Shown here one piece after another: positions 1-10,118 of a stretch of 64,000 bases of DNA. The notes under the pieces were generated by a model. It was not told the origin of the DNA. It saw only the letters and a list, made by a program, of their open reading frames with translations, and did no database searches. Within the stretch, counting starts at the first letter, position 1; every line of letters starts with the position of its first letter. Origin of the DNA: Rhizobium giardinii bv. giardinii H152 (GTDB lineage: Bacteria; Pseudomonadota; Alphaproteobacteria; Rhizobiales; Rhizobiaceae); NCBI RefSeq assembly GCF_000379605.1, contig NZ_KB902635.1, forward strand, positions 82,592 to 146,591, read 5' to 3'. Both the position numbers and the translations under genes were made by a program.

Positions 1-1645
1 TGACGACCGGCTTCTTGCCCCAAACCTCATTGGCGGTGCCGCGAACCGCCCGTCGAACCGCTTCCTGTACCATGGCAAGATCCTTGCGCTTGCCGCGCGG
101 TATGCTTTCGACGGCGCCAAGCACCGCATCATAGAGCGTGTCGCTCATATCCTCGCCCTCATCGTCGAATTCGGGAAGGCCGATGGCAACGACCTCCGGA
201 TCGGCGTTGAAATCATACCGCTCGTCGAGCACGACATTGACCGACACATGACCGGCAAAGGACAGCTTGCGGCGTTCGCCGATACCCATCTCCTCGAAAT
301 CGCCGATCAGGCCGCCATCCTTGTAGATACGCCCGTGCGGCGCCGTTCCGATCACCGTTGCCGGCCCCGGTGCCAGCCGCAGTATGTCGCCATTGCGCAC
401 CCGCGGAACCGTCTTGATGCCGGATTGCAGGCCGAGTTCCGCCTGTGCGGTCAGATGCGCCGCCTCGCCGTGGACCGGCACGAGGATCTGCGGCCGCGTC
501 CATTCATACATTTGCTGCAACTCGTGCCGCCGGGGGTGGCCGGAAACATGCACGAGGGCCTCGGAGTCGGTGACGATATGGATGCCCTGCTCGACGAGGC
601 CGTTCTTGATATCGTTTATCGCCTTCTCGTTGCCGGGAATGGCGCGGGAAGAAAACACCACGGTATCGCCGGCCGTGAACGCGACGTTGCGCATCTCGTC
701 CCGAGAAATCTTTGCCAGCGCCGCCCGGGACTCACCCTGGCTGCCGGTCAGGATCACCACGACCTTGTCGCGCGGGATATAGCCGAATTCGTCTTCGGCG
801 ATGAACGGGTTCAGACCTTCCATAAGGCCGACATCGCGCGCCACGTCGCAGACACGCTTCATCGAACTGCCAAGCAGAAGGACTTCGCGACCGGCGGCGG
901 CGGATGCCTTGGCGATCGAGCGGATGCGGCCGACATTGGACGAGAAAGTGGTGATCGCGACGCGGCCGGTGGCGTTCTCGATGATCTTGGTGAGGCTCGC
1001 CGAAACCTCTTCTTCCTGGGGCGATACGCCATCGCGCATCGCATTGGTGCTGTCGCACATCAGCGCCAGCACGCCCTCATCGCCGATCGCGCGGAACCGT
1101 GCCTCATCCGTCAGCGGACCAAGGGAAGGCGCATGATCGATCTTCCAGTCGCCGGTATGGACGATATTGCCGAGCGGCGTGCGGATCACCAGCGACATCG
1201 GCTCGGGGATCGAATGGTTGACGCCGACCGCCTCAATCTCGAACGGACCGACATTGATCCGGTCGCCCTGCTTGAAGATGGTGATGGGCACGTCGGCGCG
1301 CGTGCGCTCGTAGTTGCGTTTGGCATCAAGCATGCCATCGGTAAACGGTGATGCGTAGACGGGCACGTTGAGGCCAGGCCAGAGATCGGCGAGCGCGCCG
1401 TAGTGATCTTCATGGGCATGGGTGATGATGATGCCCTTGAGGTTTTTCCGCTCTTCCGCGAGAAAGCGGATATCCGGCAGCACCAGATCGACGCCGGGCA
1501 GCTCCGGCCCCGGAAAGGTGACGCCGCAATCGACCATGATCCACTGGCGGTTGGACGGCGCACCATAGCCATAAAGAGCCAGGTTCATGCCGATTTCCCC
1601 AACCCCGCCCAGCGGGAGGAAGACGAGTTCGTCTTGTTTGCTCAT
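1..1645 (-). CDS. rnj: Ribonuclease J (3' end cut by window edge)
   Basis: A metallo-beta-lactamase/beta-CASP ribonuclease acting in mRNA decay and 5'-end maturation in the cytoplasm. The reading frame starts at ATG 1645-1643 (MSKQDELVFLPLGG) and stays open to base 1, giving about 548 visible residues; the usual rhizobial length is roughly 555, so only a few C-terminal residues are missing. The metal-binding signature HAHEDH lies at residues 76-81, and a second ligand region (HTGDWKID) and the beta-CASP motif with HVSGH follow. It is the last gene seen of the nuo-birA-rnj run, 19 bases after birA. The C-terminal part has a short acidic then basic tail. Identification is secure; the stop codon is outside the window. 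Confidence 0.95.
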   Translation of the reverse strand, partial: MSKQDELVFLPLGGVGEIGMNLALYGYGAPSNRQWIMVDCGVTFPGPELPGVDLVLPDIRFLAEERKNLKGIIITHAHEDHYGALADLWPGLNVPVYASPFTDGMLDAKRNYERTRADVPITIFKQGDRINVGPFEIEAVGVNHSIPEPMSLVIRTPLGNIVHTGDWKIDHAPSLGPLTDEARFRAIGDEGVLALMCDSTNAMRDGVSPQEEEVSASLTKIIENATGRVAITTFSSNVGRIRSIAKASAAAGREVLLLGSSMKRVCDVARDVGLMEGLNPFIAEDEFGYIPRDKVVVILTGSQGESRAALAKISRDEMRNVAFTAGDTVVFSSRAIPGNEKAINDIKNGLVEQGIHIVTDSEALVHVSGHPRRHELQQMYEWTRPQILVPVHGEAAHLTAQAELGLQSGIKTVPRVRNGDILRLAPGPATVIGTAPHGRIYKDGGLIGDFEEMGIGERRKLSFAGHVSVNVVLDERYDFNADPEVVAIGLPEFDDEGEDMSDTLYDAVLGAVESIPRGKRKDLAMVQEAVRRAVRGTANEVWGKKPVV

Positions 1646-1664
1646 TGAATGATTGCGCCTTGTT

Positions 1665-2432
1665 TTATCCGAAAAATACATCGCCGGCGGCGATGCGGTG
1701 GACCACGCCTGCACCCATGTCGAGCATCAGCCGGCCGTCTTCGTCTATGCCTTCGAACCGTCCGGAAAGCGAGCGGTCCGGCAGGTTGACCGTGATTTTC
1801 TGGCCTATGCCACCCGCCGCCGCCCGCCATTGGGCAATAATTTCGGCGATACCCTGCCCGCGGTTCCAAATGCTCAATACCTCGCCCATGCTGCGAAACA
1901 GGTGGGCAAACAATTCTTCCGGCGACACCGCCGCCCCTTCCGCCTGCAGGCATGTGACGGGATAGAGCCCGTGGTCGGGTGCCCGCGCGACATTGATGCC
2001 GCAGCCAATGACCAGTGCGTGCCTGCCGTCTGGCAATCCCTCGCCTTCGAGCAGGATACCGCAGCACTTCTTGCCGGCAATCAGGATGTCGTTCGGCCAT
2101 TTGATCGATACCGGGTTGGATCCCGGCGGCATGACCGCCTGGATCGCCCGATGCACGGCGACCGCCACCGCCAGCGGCAGCGAATGAAGCCTGTCCATCG
2201 GCGCCGGGTCGATCAAAAGCAGCGAGGCGTAGAGATTGCCAGGCTCCGAAGCCCAGGCCCGGCCGCGCCGCCCCCGTCCCTCCAGCTGCCGTGTCGCGGT
2301 GATCCAGTGAAGTCCCGGATCACCGGCGCGGGCACGGATCAGGCATTCGGTGTTCGTCGACCCGACATCGCCAAGCGCGGTATGCCGGAAATCATCGAGC
2401 GCTAACCTGCCGATCCGGTCCTCGTCGGTCAA
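1665..2432 (-). CDS. birA: Biotin--[acetyl-CoA-carboxylase] ligase
   Basis: Joins biotin to the carrier lysine of biotin-dependent carboxylases through biotinyl-AMP. The 255-residue protein has the adenylate/biotin-binding signature GRGRRGRAW at residues 52-60 and KWPNDIL at 111-117, then the GCGINV strand and a small C-terminal domain. There is no N-terminal winged-helix region, so this is the monofunctional class (no biotin-operon repressor role expected). Its ATG overlaps the nuoN stop by four bases, suggesting translational coupling to the nuo operon, and rnj follows 19 bases later. This placement after nuoN is common in rhizobia. Confidence 0.94.
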   Translation of the reverse strand: MTDEDRIGRLALDDFRHTALGDVGSTNTECLIRARAGDPGLHWITATRQLEGRGRRGRAWASEPGNLYASLLLIDPAPMDRLHSLPLAVAVAVHRAIQAVMPPGSNPVSIKWPNDILIAGKKCCGILLEGEGLPDGRHALVIGCGINVARAPDHGLYPVTCLQAEGAAVSPEELFAHLFRSMGEVLSIWNRGQGIAEIIAQWRAAAGGIGQKITVNLPDRSLSGRFEGIDEDGRLMLDMGAGVVHRIAAGDVFFG

Positions 2433-3871
2433 AAGAAGGTCCGCGCTGCAACTTCGGCCGCCGTACCGATCGGTCCGCCGATCAGTACATAGGCAGCCAC
2501 GAACAGACCGGAGAGACCGTAGACGAGACGCAGAACGCCCGATGGACGCGCGAATTCGCCCTTGGCTTCATCGAACCACATCAGCTTGATGACCCGCAGG
2601 TAGTAATAGGCACCCACGACCGAGGCCAGAACGCCGATGATCGCCAGTGCGTAAAGCTGCGCCTCGATTGCCGCCATGAACACGAAATACTTGGCGAAGA
2701 AGCCTGCCAGCGGCGGAATGCCGGCCAGCGAGAACATCATAACCGTCAAGACCGTCGCCATCAGCGGATTGGTCTGCGACAGGCCGGCAAGGTCGTCGAC
2801 GTTTTCGACGTGATTGCCGTCCTTGCGCTTCATCGCCAGAATGCAGGCGAAGGTGCCAAGCGTCATGACCATATAGACCAGCATGTAGATCAGCACGCCG
2901 CGCACACCGGCCATCGAACCGCTGGCAAGGCCGACGAGGGCATAGCCCATGTGACCGATCGACGAGTAGGCCATCAGTCGCTTGATGTTCCTCTGGCCGA
3001 TCGCCGCAAATGCTCCGAGCAGCATAGACGCGATCGAGATGAAGACGACGATCTGGCGCCAGTCGGCAACGATCGGCTCGAATGGCGTGATGACCAGACG
3101 GATAAGCATCGCCATCGCCGCGATCTTCGGCGCGGCGGCGAAGAATGCCGTGACCGGCGTCGGCGCACCCTCATAGACGTCCGGCGTCCACATGTGGAAC
3201 GGAACGGCCGAAATCTTGAAGGCGACGCCAGCAAGAATGAAGACAAGCCCGAACACCAGGCCGAGCGAACGACCTTCGGCCGACAGAGCCGACGCGATGG
3301 CTTCGAAGCCGGTATGGCCGGTGAAGCCGTAAACCAGCGACATGCCGTAGAGCAGCATGCCCGACGACAGGGCGCCAAGAACGAAATATTTGAGGCCGGC
3401 TTCCGTCGAACGGAGGTTGTCGCGGTGCATCGCAGCGACGACGTAAAGCGCCAGCGACTGCAGTTCGAGCGCGAGATAGACGGAGATGAGGTCGTTGGCC
3501 GAAATCATCAGCAGCATGCCGAGCGTTGCCAGCACGACCAGCACCGGAAACTCGAAGCGGTCGATGCCCGCCGAGCGCGCCTCGCCCGCCGACATGATCA
3601 GCGTGACCATGGAGCCGGCCAACGTCAGCACCTTCATGAACCGGGCGAACGGATCGGAGAGGAACACGCCGCCATAGGCCTCACCGTCGCCGGTCTGCCA
3701 GATCAGCCAGGCCACCGAAACGGCAAGCAGGCCAACGGCAAGGCCGGTGATCAGTCCGGACGATTTTTCGCCCGTGAACACACCGATCATCAACAGGACC
3801 ATGGCGCCGACCGCAAGGATCAGCTCCGGCGTCGACAGGTGCAGGCTAACAAGGAATGTTTCAGCAGTCAT
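2429..3871 (-). CDS. nuoN: NADH-quinone oxidoreductase subunit N
   Basis: Antiporter-like membrane subunit of complex I that takes part in proton translocation. The 480-residue protein is nearly all hydrophobic helices (about 14) and carries the Proton_antipo_M core, with the conserved lysine region ([17 protein letters not shown]) and the discontinuous-helix region around [10 protein letters not shown]. Length matches the family. Start is ATG 3871-3869, one base downstream of the nuoM stop. It overlaps birA by four bases at its 3' end. Last structural gene of the operon, as in other alphaproteobacteria. Confidence 0.97.
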   Translation of the reverse strand: MTAETFLVSLHLSTPELILAVGAMVLLMIGVFTGEKSSGLITGLAVGLLAVSVAWLIWQTGDGEAYGGVFLSDPFARFMKVLTLAGSMVTLIMSAGEARSAGIDRFEFPVLVVLATLGMLLMISANDLISVYLALELQSLALYVVAAMHRDNLRSTEAGLKYFVLGALSSGMLLYGMSLVYGFTGHTGFEAIASALSAEGRSLGLVFGLVFILAGVAFKISAVPFHMWTPDVYEGAPTPVTAFFAAAPKIAAMAMLIRLVITPFEPIVADWRQIVVFISIASMLLGAFAAIGQRNIKRLMAYSSIGHMGYALVGLASGSMAGVRGVLIYMLVYMVMTLGTFACILAMKRKDGNHVENVDDLAGLSQTNPLMATVLTVMMFSLAGIPPLAGFFAKYFVFMAAIEAQLYALAIIGVLASVVGAYYYLRVIKLMWFDEAKGEFARPSGVLRLVYGLSGLFVAAYVLIGGPIGTAAEVAARTFF

Positions 3872-3872
3872 T

Positions 3873-5402
3873 TCAATCCCGTCCTGTCGTCATTTTCGCC
3901 GAAAGCGCAACGTCTTGCGCGGCCTGCACGGCGGCAGTGTAGTTGTTCACGAGGAGATCCACCGAGGCAGCCGTCGCATCGAACACCGGCGCCGGGTAGA
4001 CGCCGAAGAAGATGGTCAGCACCACCAGCGGATAGAGAATAGCTTTCTCGCGGCCCGACAGGTCGAGCAGCGACTTCAGGCTGTCCTTCTCGAGTGCACC
4101 GAAGATCACCCGGCGATAGAGCCAGAGCGCGTAGCAGGCCGACAGAATGACGCCGGTCGTTGCAAAGAAGGCAACCCAGGTGTTTGCCCGGAAGGCACCG
4201 AGCAGCGTGGTGATTTCGCCGACGAAGCCGGAGGTGCCGGGAAGACCGACATTGGCCATGGTAAAGACCATGAAGGCGACCGCATATTTCGGCATGTTGT
4301 TGACGAGGCCGCCATAGGCGCTGATCTCGCGGGTGTGGGTACGGTCATAGACGACGCCGACGCAAAGGAAGAGCGCGCCGGAGACGATGCCGTGGGACAG
4401 CATCTGGAAGATCGCACCCTGTACGCCCTGTGTATTGGCCGCGAAAATTCCCATCGTCACATAACCCATGTGGGCGACCGACGAATAGGCGATCAGCTTC
4501 TTGATGTCGGACTGCATCATCGCCACCAGCGAGGTGTAGATGATGGCGACGATCGACAGCGAGAAGACCATCGGCGCAAAATATTCCGACGCCAGCGGGA
4601 ACATCGGCAGCGAGAAGCGCAGGAAGCCGTAGCCGCCGAGCTTCAGGAGGATACCCGCCAGGATCACCGAACCGGCGGTCGGCGCCTGGACGTGCGCATC
4701 GGGAAGCCAGGTATGGACCGGCCACATCGGCATCTTCACCGCGAAGGAGGCGAAGAAGGCGAGCCATAGCCAGGTCTGCATCTGGCGCGGGAAGTTATAG
4801 GCAAGCAGTTCGGCAATGTCCGTCGTGCCGGCCTGCCAGTACATCGCCATGATGGCGAGCAGCATCAGCACCGAGCCGAGCAGCGTATAGAGGAAGAACT
4901 TGTAGGACGCGTAGACGCGATCCTTGCCGCCCCAGACGCCGATGATGATGAACATCGGGATGAGGCCGGCTTCGAAGAAGACGTAGAAGAGCACGATATC
5001 GAGCGAGACGAAGACGCCGACCATGAACACTTCCAGAAGGAGGAAGGCGATCATGTACTGCTTCAGGCGCTTCTCGATGGTCACCCAGCTCGCCAGCACA
5101 CAGAAGGGCATCAGGAACGCCGACAGGACGACGAACAGTACGGAAATGCCGTCCACGCCGAGATGATAGGAGATGCCGGTGCCGAGCCAGGCATGCTTTT
5201 CGATCATCTGGAAGCCGGGATTGGAATAGTCGAAGTCCCACCAGACCCACAGCGACACAAGGAATGTGACGATCGTCGTGAAAAGCGAGACATTCAGGAT
5301 GTTGCGGCGCCCGGCCGCGCTGTCTTCACGCATCAGAAGCAGAACAACAACGCCGGCCAGTGGCAGGAAGGTGACCGCGGAAAGAATGGGCCAATCGGTC
5401 AT
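3873..5402 (-). CDS. nuoM: NADH-quinone oxidoreductase subunit M
   Basis: Second antiporter-like proton-pumping subunit of complex I, in the inner membrane. The 509-residue product has about 14 transmembrane segments; key conserved stretches are the glutamate-containing [10 protein letters not shown], the lysine region [16 protein letters not shown] and the histidine-containing [11 protein letters not shown]. Its ATG (5402-5400) overlaps the nuoL TGA, so translation is probably coupled, and only one base separates its stop from nuoN. Length and start agree with the family. Confidence 0.97.
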   Translation of the reverse strand: MTDWPILSAVTFLPLAGVVVLLLMREDSAAGRRNILNVSLFTTIVTFLVSLWVWWDFDYSNPGFQMIEKHAWLGTGISYHLGVDGISVLFVVLSAFLMPFCVLASWVTIEKRLKQYMIAFLLLEVFMVGVFVSLDIVLFYVFFEAGLIPMFIIIGVWGGKDRVYASYKFFLYTLLGSVLMLLAIMAMYWQAGTTDIAELLAYNFPRQMQTWLWLAFFASFAVKMPMWPVHTWLPDAHVQAPTAGSVILAGILLKLGGYGFLRFSLPMFPLASEYFAPMVFSLSIVAIIYTSLVAMMQSDIKKLIAYSSVAHMGYVTMGIFAANTQGVQGAIFQMLSHGIVSGALFLCVGVVYDRTHTREISAYGGLVNNMPKYAVAFMVFTMANVGLPGTSGFVGEITTLLGAFRANTWVAFFATTGVILSACYALWLYRRVIFGALEKDSLKSLLDLSGREKAILYPLVVLTIFFGVYPAPVFDATAASVDLLVNNYTAAVQAAQDVALSAKMTTGRD

Positions 5403-7399
5403 CAGAAGGAGCTCCCGAGCATCATCCAGGTAACGAGCGCCGCAATGCCGATCAGCATCACGAAGGCATAGTGATAGAGGTAACCGGTCTGCAGGCGAAC
5501 GACGCGGTCGGTGACGTCCATGACGCGCGCGGCAATGCCGTTCGGGCCAAAGCCGTCGATGACCCTGCCGTCACCTTCCTTCCACAGGAAGGTGCCGAGG
5601 CGCTTGGCCGGACGGACGAACAGGAAGTCGTAAATCTCGTCGAAGTACCACTTGTTGAGCAGGAACTGGTAGAGAACGCGGTGCTGATTGGCCAGATACT
5701 TCGGCGTTTCAGGCGAGCGGATGTACATGTACCAAGCGGTGACAAGCCCGAGCGCCATGGCGCAGAAGGGGCTCCACTTCACCCAGAGCGGAACATGATG
5801 GTATTCCTCGAGCAGTTCGTTCTCCGGCAGCGTGAACAACGCCCCCTGCCAGAAGTGGGTGTAGTCGTGACCGAAGAAGTATTCGTGGGCCAGAACGCCG
5901 GCGAGGAGCGCGCCGATCGCAAGAATAATAAGCGGCACGAGCATGACCCGCGGTGATTCATGGACATGGTGCATGACTTCGTGGGAGGCACGCGGCTCGC
6001 CATGGAAGGTCATGAATGTCAGACGCCAGGAATAGAAGCTGGTGAACAGCGCAGCGACGACGAGCAGCGTGAAAGCCAGACCGGAGAGCACGTTGTGCGA
6101 GGCGAAGGTCGATTCGATGATCGCATCCTTCGAGAAGAAGCCCGCCGTACCGATAACCGTTCCGGGAATGCCGACGCCTGTCAACGCGATCGTGCCGACG
6201 AACATCAGCCAGTAGGTCCAGGGAATGTGCTTCCTGAGCCCGCCCATGAACCGCATGTCCTGTTCGCCATCGACGGCATGAATGACCGAGCCGGCGCCAA
6301 GGAACAGCAGCGCCTTGAAGAAGGCGTGCGTGAACAGGTGGAAGATCGCCGCGCCATAGGCACCGACGCCGAGCGCCACGAACATGTAGCCGAGCTGCGA
6401 GCAGGTGGAATAGGCGATGACGCGTTTGATGTCGTTCTGGACGAGACCGACGGTCGCCGCGAAGAAGGCGGTGATCGCACCGATCAGCACGACGACGGTG
6501 CGGGCATCCTCGGTCAGCTCGAACAACGGCGACATGCGAGCGAGGAGGAAGACGCCGGCGGTGACCATGGTCGCGGCATGGATGAGCGCCGAAACGGGTG
6601 TCGGGCCTTCCATGGCGTCCGGCAGCCAGGTGTGCAGCAGGAACTGCGCCGACTTGCCCATCGCGCCCATGAACAGCAGCAGGCAGATGGCGGTAACGGC
6701 ATGGGCCTTGTCGAGATGCATGCCGAACAGGTTGATGACGGCTTCGCCGCCCTCGGCTGCACCCTCGGCCGGCAGATAGCTTGCGGCCGTCGCGAAGATC
6801 GTTTCGAAGCTGATCGAGCCGAACAGCACGAAGACGCCGAAGATGCCGAGTGCAAAGCCGAAGTCACCGACGCGGTTGACGATGAAGGCCTTGATCGCCG
6901 CAGCGTTGGCCGACGGCTTCTTGTACCAGAAGCCGATCAGCAGATAGGAAGCGAGACCAACACCCTCCCAGCCGAAGAACATCTGCAGCAAGTTGTCGGA
7001 CGTGATCAGCATCAGCATCGCGAAGGTGAACAGCGACAGATAGGCAAAGAAACGCGGCCGGTTCGGATCGTGGTGCATGTAGCCGATCGAGTAGATATGA
7101 ACCAGGCACGATACTGTGTTGACGACGACGAACATCACCGCCGTCAGCGTATCGACGCGGAAGGCCCACTCGGCATCGAAGCTGCCGGACTGGATCCAGC
7201 GCATCACCGTGACCCTGATCATCTCCGTCTCGCCGAGCGCGACGTTGAAGAAGACGAACCACGACAGCACGGCGACAATGACCATGAAGCCGCTGGTGAC
7301 ATGTTCCGACGCCTTGGCACCGATCGAGGTGCCGAAGAGGCCCGCGATCAGGAAGCCGATCAGCGGCAGGAAGACGATGGCTTGAATAATCGCATTCAT
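5402..7399 (-). CDS. nuoL: NADH-quinone oxidoreductase subunit L
   Basis: Largest antiporter-like subunit of complex I (665 residues), at the distal end of the membrane arm, with the long lateral helix at the C-terminal side. Visible family motifs include [19 protein letters not shown], the lysine region [19 protein letters not shown] and [12 protein letters not shown]. The C-terminal third (after residue about 500) carries the charged amphipathic region and last helix. The ATG at 7399-7397 follows the nuoK stop by seven bases. An ATG four bases further in on another frame is ignored. Nothing unusual. Confidence 0.97.
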   Translation of the reverse strand: MNAIIQAIVFLPLIGFLIAGLFGTSIGAKASEHVTSGFMVIVAVLSWFVFFNVALGETEMIRVTVMRWIQSGSFDAEWAFRVDTLTAVMFVVVNTVSCLVHIYSIGYMHHDPNRPRFFAYLSLFTFAMLMLITSDNLLQMFFGWEGVGLASYLLIGFWYKKPSANAAAIKAFIVNRVGDFGFALGIFGVFVLFGSISFETIFATAASYLPAEGAAEGGEAVINLFGMHLDKAHAVTAICLLLFMGAMGKSAQFLLHTWLPDAMEGPTPVSALIHAATMVTAGVFLLARMSPLFELTEDARTVVVLIGAITAFFAATVGLVQNDIKRVIAYSTCSQLGYMFVALGVGAYGAAIFHLFTHAFFKALLFLGAGSVIHAVDGEQDMRFMGGLRKHIPWTYWLMFVGTIALTGVGIPGTVIGTAGFFSKDAIIESTFASHNVLSGLAFTLLVVAALFTSFYSWRLTFMTFHGEPRASHEVMHHVHESPRVMLVPLIILAIGALLAGVLAHEYFFGHDYTHFWQGALFTLPENELLEEYHHVPLWVKWSPFCAMALGLVTAWYMYIRSPETPKYLANQHRVLYQFLLNKWYFDEIYDFLFVRPAKRLGTFLWKEGDGRVIDGFGPNGIAARVMDVTDRVVRLQTGYLYHYAFVMLIGIAALVTWMMLGSSF

Positions 7400-7406
7400 G
7401 GCCCGC

Positions 7407-7715
7407 TCAACCCTTCATCATGTTGACGTCTTCGACGGCGATCGAGCCGCGGTTGCGGTAGAAGACGACGAGAATTGCAAGACCGATGGCGGCTTCCGCG
7501 GCCGCGACGGTCAGAATGAACAAGGCGAACACCTGGCCGGTGATATCGCCCAGGAACGACGAGAAGGCGACCATGTTGATGTTCACCGCCAGCAGGATGA
7601 GTTCCACCGACATCAGGATGATGATGACGTTCTTCCGGTTGAGGAAGATGCCGAAGACGCCGAGCGTAAACAGGATGGCGCTGACGGTCAGATAGTGGGA
7701 AATACCGATTTCCAT
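7407..7715 (-). CDS. nuoK: NADH-quinone oxidoreductase subunit K
   Basis: Small three-helix proton-channel subunit of complex I; 102 residues, exactly the usual length when ATG 7715-7713 ([16 protein letters not shown]) is used. The frame is open further upstream but that extension is not hydrophobic and would run into the nuoJ-nuoK spacer, so it was rejected. The conserved membrane glutamates are visible in helix 2 ([11 protein letters not shown]) and helix 3 ([11 protein letters not shown]). Sits 28 bases downstream of nuoJ and seven bases before nuoL. Confidence 0.96.
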   Translation of the reverse strand: MEIGISHYLTVSAILFTLGVFGIFLNRKNVIIILMSVELILLAVNINMVAFSSFLGDITGQVFALFILTVAAAEAAIGLAILVVFYRNRGSIAVEDVNMMKG

Positions 7716-7743
7716 GATGATTGTTCCTTGACCCGCGTCCGTC

Positions 7744-8358
7744 TTAAAGGCCCTGACCCGACTTGACCTTGACCACTTCGACAGCAGTCTTCGGCGAGCG
7801 GGCAACCTGTGTGGGAATGTCCTGGCGCTTGATGTTCTCGCGATGGCGCAGCGTCAGCACGATCGCGCCGATCATTGCCACCAGCAGAACGAGGCCGGCG
7901 ATCTGGAAGAAGTAGACATAGTGCGTATAGAGCACGTCCCCGAGCGCTGCCGTGTTGGTCCGCTCCGTGATCGCCGGGATCGGCATCGAAATCGACTTGG
8001 CGATTTCCGGCGAGAGCGTGCTGCCGCCGACCACGATGATCAGTTCAGCCGCGAGCACGAGGCCGATCAGCGCGCCGACCGGCGCATAGTCGAGCACCCC
8101 TGCCCTCAGTTCGGTGAAATCGATGTCGAGCATCATCACCACGAAGAGGAAAAGAACCGCAACCGCGCCGATATAGACGACCAGCAGGATCATCGCGAGG
8201 AACTCGGCTCCGGTCAGCAGGAACAGGCCGGCTGCGTTGAAGAACGTCAGGATCAGGAACAGCACGGAATAAACCGGGTTTCGTGCGGAAATGACCATGA
8301 ATGCCGACGCAACGGCGACGAATGAAAAAAGATAGAAAAAAAGAGCCTGCAGACCCAT
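7744..8358 (-). CDS. nuoJ: NADH-quinone oxidoreductase subunit J
   Basis: Membrane subunit near the quinone-coupling region of complex I. From ATG 8358-8356 ([16 protein letters not shown]) the product is 204 residues with five transmembrane helices, including the flexible third helix with [18 protein letters not shown] that is the hallmark of the family. The open frame upstream (to 8535) encodes a non-hydrophobic extension that belongs to the 139-base spacer after nuoI and is not conserved family sequence. The cytoplasmic tail (last 30 residues) is basic. Confidence 0.95.
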   Translation of the reverse strand: MGLQALFFYLFSFVAVASAFMVISARNPVYSVLFLILTFFNAAGLFLLTGAEFLAMILLVVYIGAVAVLFLFVVMMLDIDFTELRAGVLDYAPVGALIGLVLAAELIIVVGGSTLSPEIAKSISMPIPAITERTNTAALGDVLYTHYVYFFQIAGLVLLVAMIGAIVLTLRHRENIKRQDIPTQVARSPKTAVEVVKVKSGQGL

Positions 8359-8497
8359 GATCGGTGCCTTTTTCGTCTTCCCCGGGCAGGCATGACCGAC
8401 AGGCCACCCTTCCCACTGGCGGACCGGGTTTCCCGGCCACGCCCAAAATCTCGTTGACGCCTGCCCGGCAAGGCAGGCGCAGTCCCATCGAAAGGTC
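8359..8497. other. nuoI-nuoJ spacer with a short hairpin
   Basis: This 139-base gap is the widest ordinary gap inside the 3' half of the operon. It contains a six-base-pair perfect inverted repeat, GCCTGC at 8459-8464 and GCAGGC at 8473-8478, with an eight-base loop, and no convincing gene. There is no T-run after it in the direction of transcription, so it does not look like an intrinsic terminator; it could stabilise or punctuate the transcript. Confidence 0.4.
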
Positions 8498-8989
8498 TCA
8501 GCGGTAAGGCGAGTCCATTGCGATGTTGCGGGCAATTTCCCGCTCCCAACGGTCGCCGTTGGCGAGCAGGCGCTCCTTGTCGTAGTAGAGCTCTTCGCGC
8601 GTCTCGGTGGCGAACTCGAAGTTCGGGCCTTCCACGATCGCGTCCACCGGACAGGCTTCCTGGCAGAAACCGCAATAGATGCACTTCACCATATCGATGT
8701 CGTAGCGGACGGTGCGGCGCGTCCCGTCGTTGCGGCGCGGGCCGGCTTCGATGGTGATCGCCTGGGCAGGACAGATCGCCTCGCACAGCTTGCAGGCGAT
8801 GCACCGCTCTTCGCCGTTAGGATAGCGGCGCAACGCATGCTCGCCGCGGAAGCGCGGGCTGACGGGGCCTTTTTCGAACGGGTAGTTCAGCGTCGACTTC
8901 GGTGCGAAGAAATAGCGCATCGACAGGAAGAACGCGCCGACGAATTCCTTGAGGAACAGCGAACTGACGGCTTGCGACAGACTTGCCAT
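8498..8989 (-). CDS. nuoI: NADH-quinone oxidoreductase subunit I
   Basis: Peripheral-arm ferredoxin-like subunit carrying clusters N6a and N6b. The 163-residue protein has two classical 4Fe-4S motifs, [12 protein letters not shown] and [12 protein letters not shown]. Three in-frame start codons occur in a row (TTG 8995, ATG 8992, ATG 8989); a GGAGG sits just upstream, and spacing favours ATG 8989 ([10 protein letters not shown]). It lies 64 bases downstream of nuoH. Length matches alphaproteobacterial NuoI. Confidence 0.96.
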   Translation of the reverse strand: MASLSQAVSSLFLKEFVGAFFLSMRYFFAPKSTLNYPFEKGPVSPRFRGEHALRRYPNGEERCIACKLCEAICPAQAITIEAGPRRNDGTRRTVRYDIDMVKCIYCGFCQEACPVDAIVEGPNFEFATETREELYYDKERLLANGDRWEREIARNIAMDSPYR

Positions 8990-9053
8990 CATCAACCTCC
9001 AAACAAGCCGGCCTGGGAGGCGCCGGCGAATATTGCGAAACGGGAAACGGACA

Positions 9054-10097
9054 TCAGGCCCACACCACCAGTTTCAGCACGACTGCAACAATGAAGACCA
9101 TGGCGAGCGACAGCGGAAGGAAGACCTTCCAGCCGAGCCGCATCAACTGGTCGTAGCGGTAGCGCGGCACGAAGGCCTTCACCATGGCGAACATGAAGAA
9201 CACCATCGAGGCCTTCAGGACGAACCAGATGATGCCGGGAACCCAATTGAGGAACCAGACGTCGACCGGAGGCAGCCAACCGCCGAGGAACAGGATCGTC
9301 GTCAGCGCGCACATCAGGCAGATGGCGGCGTATTCGCCGAGCATGAACATCATGTACGGGGTCGAGCCGTATTCGACCATGAAGCCGGCGACCAGTTCCG
9401 ATTCCGCCTCGACGAGATCGAAGGGCGGACGGTTGGTTTCAGCCAGCGCCGAGATGAAGAAGACGATGAACATCGGGAACAGCGGCAGCCAGTACCAATC
9501 GAGGAACGAACCGGGCAGCCCGATCATCGTGCCGAGGCCGTCACGCTGTGAATCGACGATATCCGTCAGGTTCAGCGAGCCGGCGCACAGCAGGACGGTG
9601 ACGATGACGAAGCCGATCGAGACTTCGTAGGAAACCATCTGCGCTGCCGAGCGCAACGCGCTGAGGAACGGATATTTCGAGTTCGATGCCCAGCCGCCGA
9701 TGATGACGCCATAGACTTCAAGCGAAGAAATGGCGAATACATAAAGGATGCCGACATTGATGTTTGCCATCACCCAGTTTGCATTGAGCGGAATGACGGC
9801 CCAGGCGGCCAGCGCCAAGGTGACGGAAACCAGCGGCGCCAGCAGGAACAGCACCTTGTTCGAGCCGGCGGGGATCACCGGTTCCTTGAAGACGAACTTC
9901 AAGAGATCGGCGAAGGACTGGAAAAGTCCCCAGGGGCCCACCACATTCGGTCCACGGCGCATCTGCACCGCGGCCCAGATCTTGCGGTCAGCGAGCAGAA
10001 TATAGGCGATGAAGATCAGGAGAGCGACCAGAAGCAGCAGCGACTGGGCGATCATGAGGGCCGTTGGCCACACATAGGTCGAAATGAAAGCGTCCAT
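9054..10097 (-). CDS. nuoH: NADH-quinone oxidoreductase subunit H
   Basis: Membrane subunit that, with NuoB and NuoD, forms the quinone entry channel. The 347-residue protein has eight to nine transmembrane helices and family signatures: [19 protein letters not shown] near the N-terminus, [25 protein letters not shown], and [20 protein letters not shown]. Start is ATG 10097-10095, 21 bases after nuoG. Nothing atypical. Confidence 0.97.
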   Translation of the reverse strand: MDAFISTYVWPTALMIAQSLLLLVALLIFIAYILLADRKIWAAVQMRRGPNVVGPWGLFQSFADLLKFVFKEPVIPAGSNKVLFLLAPLVSVTLALAAWAVIPLNANWVMANINVGILYVFAISSLEVYGVIIGGWASNSKYPFLSALRSAAQMVSYEVSIGFVIVTVLLCAGSLNLTDIVDSQRDGLGTMIGLPGSFLDWYWLPLFPMFIVFFISALAETNRPPFDLVEAESELVAGFMVEYGSTPYMMFMLGEYAAICLMCALTTILFLGGWLPPVDVWFLNWVPGIIWFVLKASMVFFMFAMVKAFVPRYRYDQLMRLGWKVFLPLSLAMVFIVAVVLKLVVWA

Positions 10098-10118
10098 TTT
10101 CGTCTTATTCCCTCGCGC

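Noticed and set aside
2810-7766. Series of long plus-strand frames rich in His/Arg/Glu opposite nuoN-nuoK
   Set aside because: Each follows the reverse frame of a recognised membrane subunit, and hydrophilic low-complexity composition is what antisense of hydrophobic genes gives.
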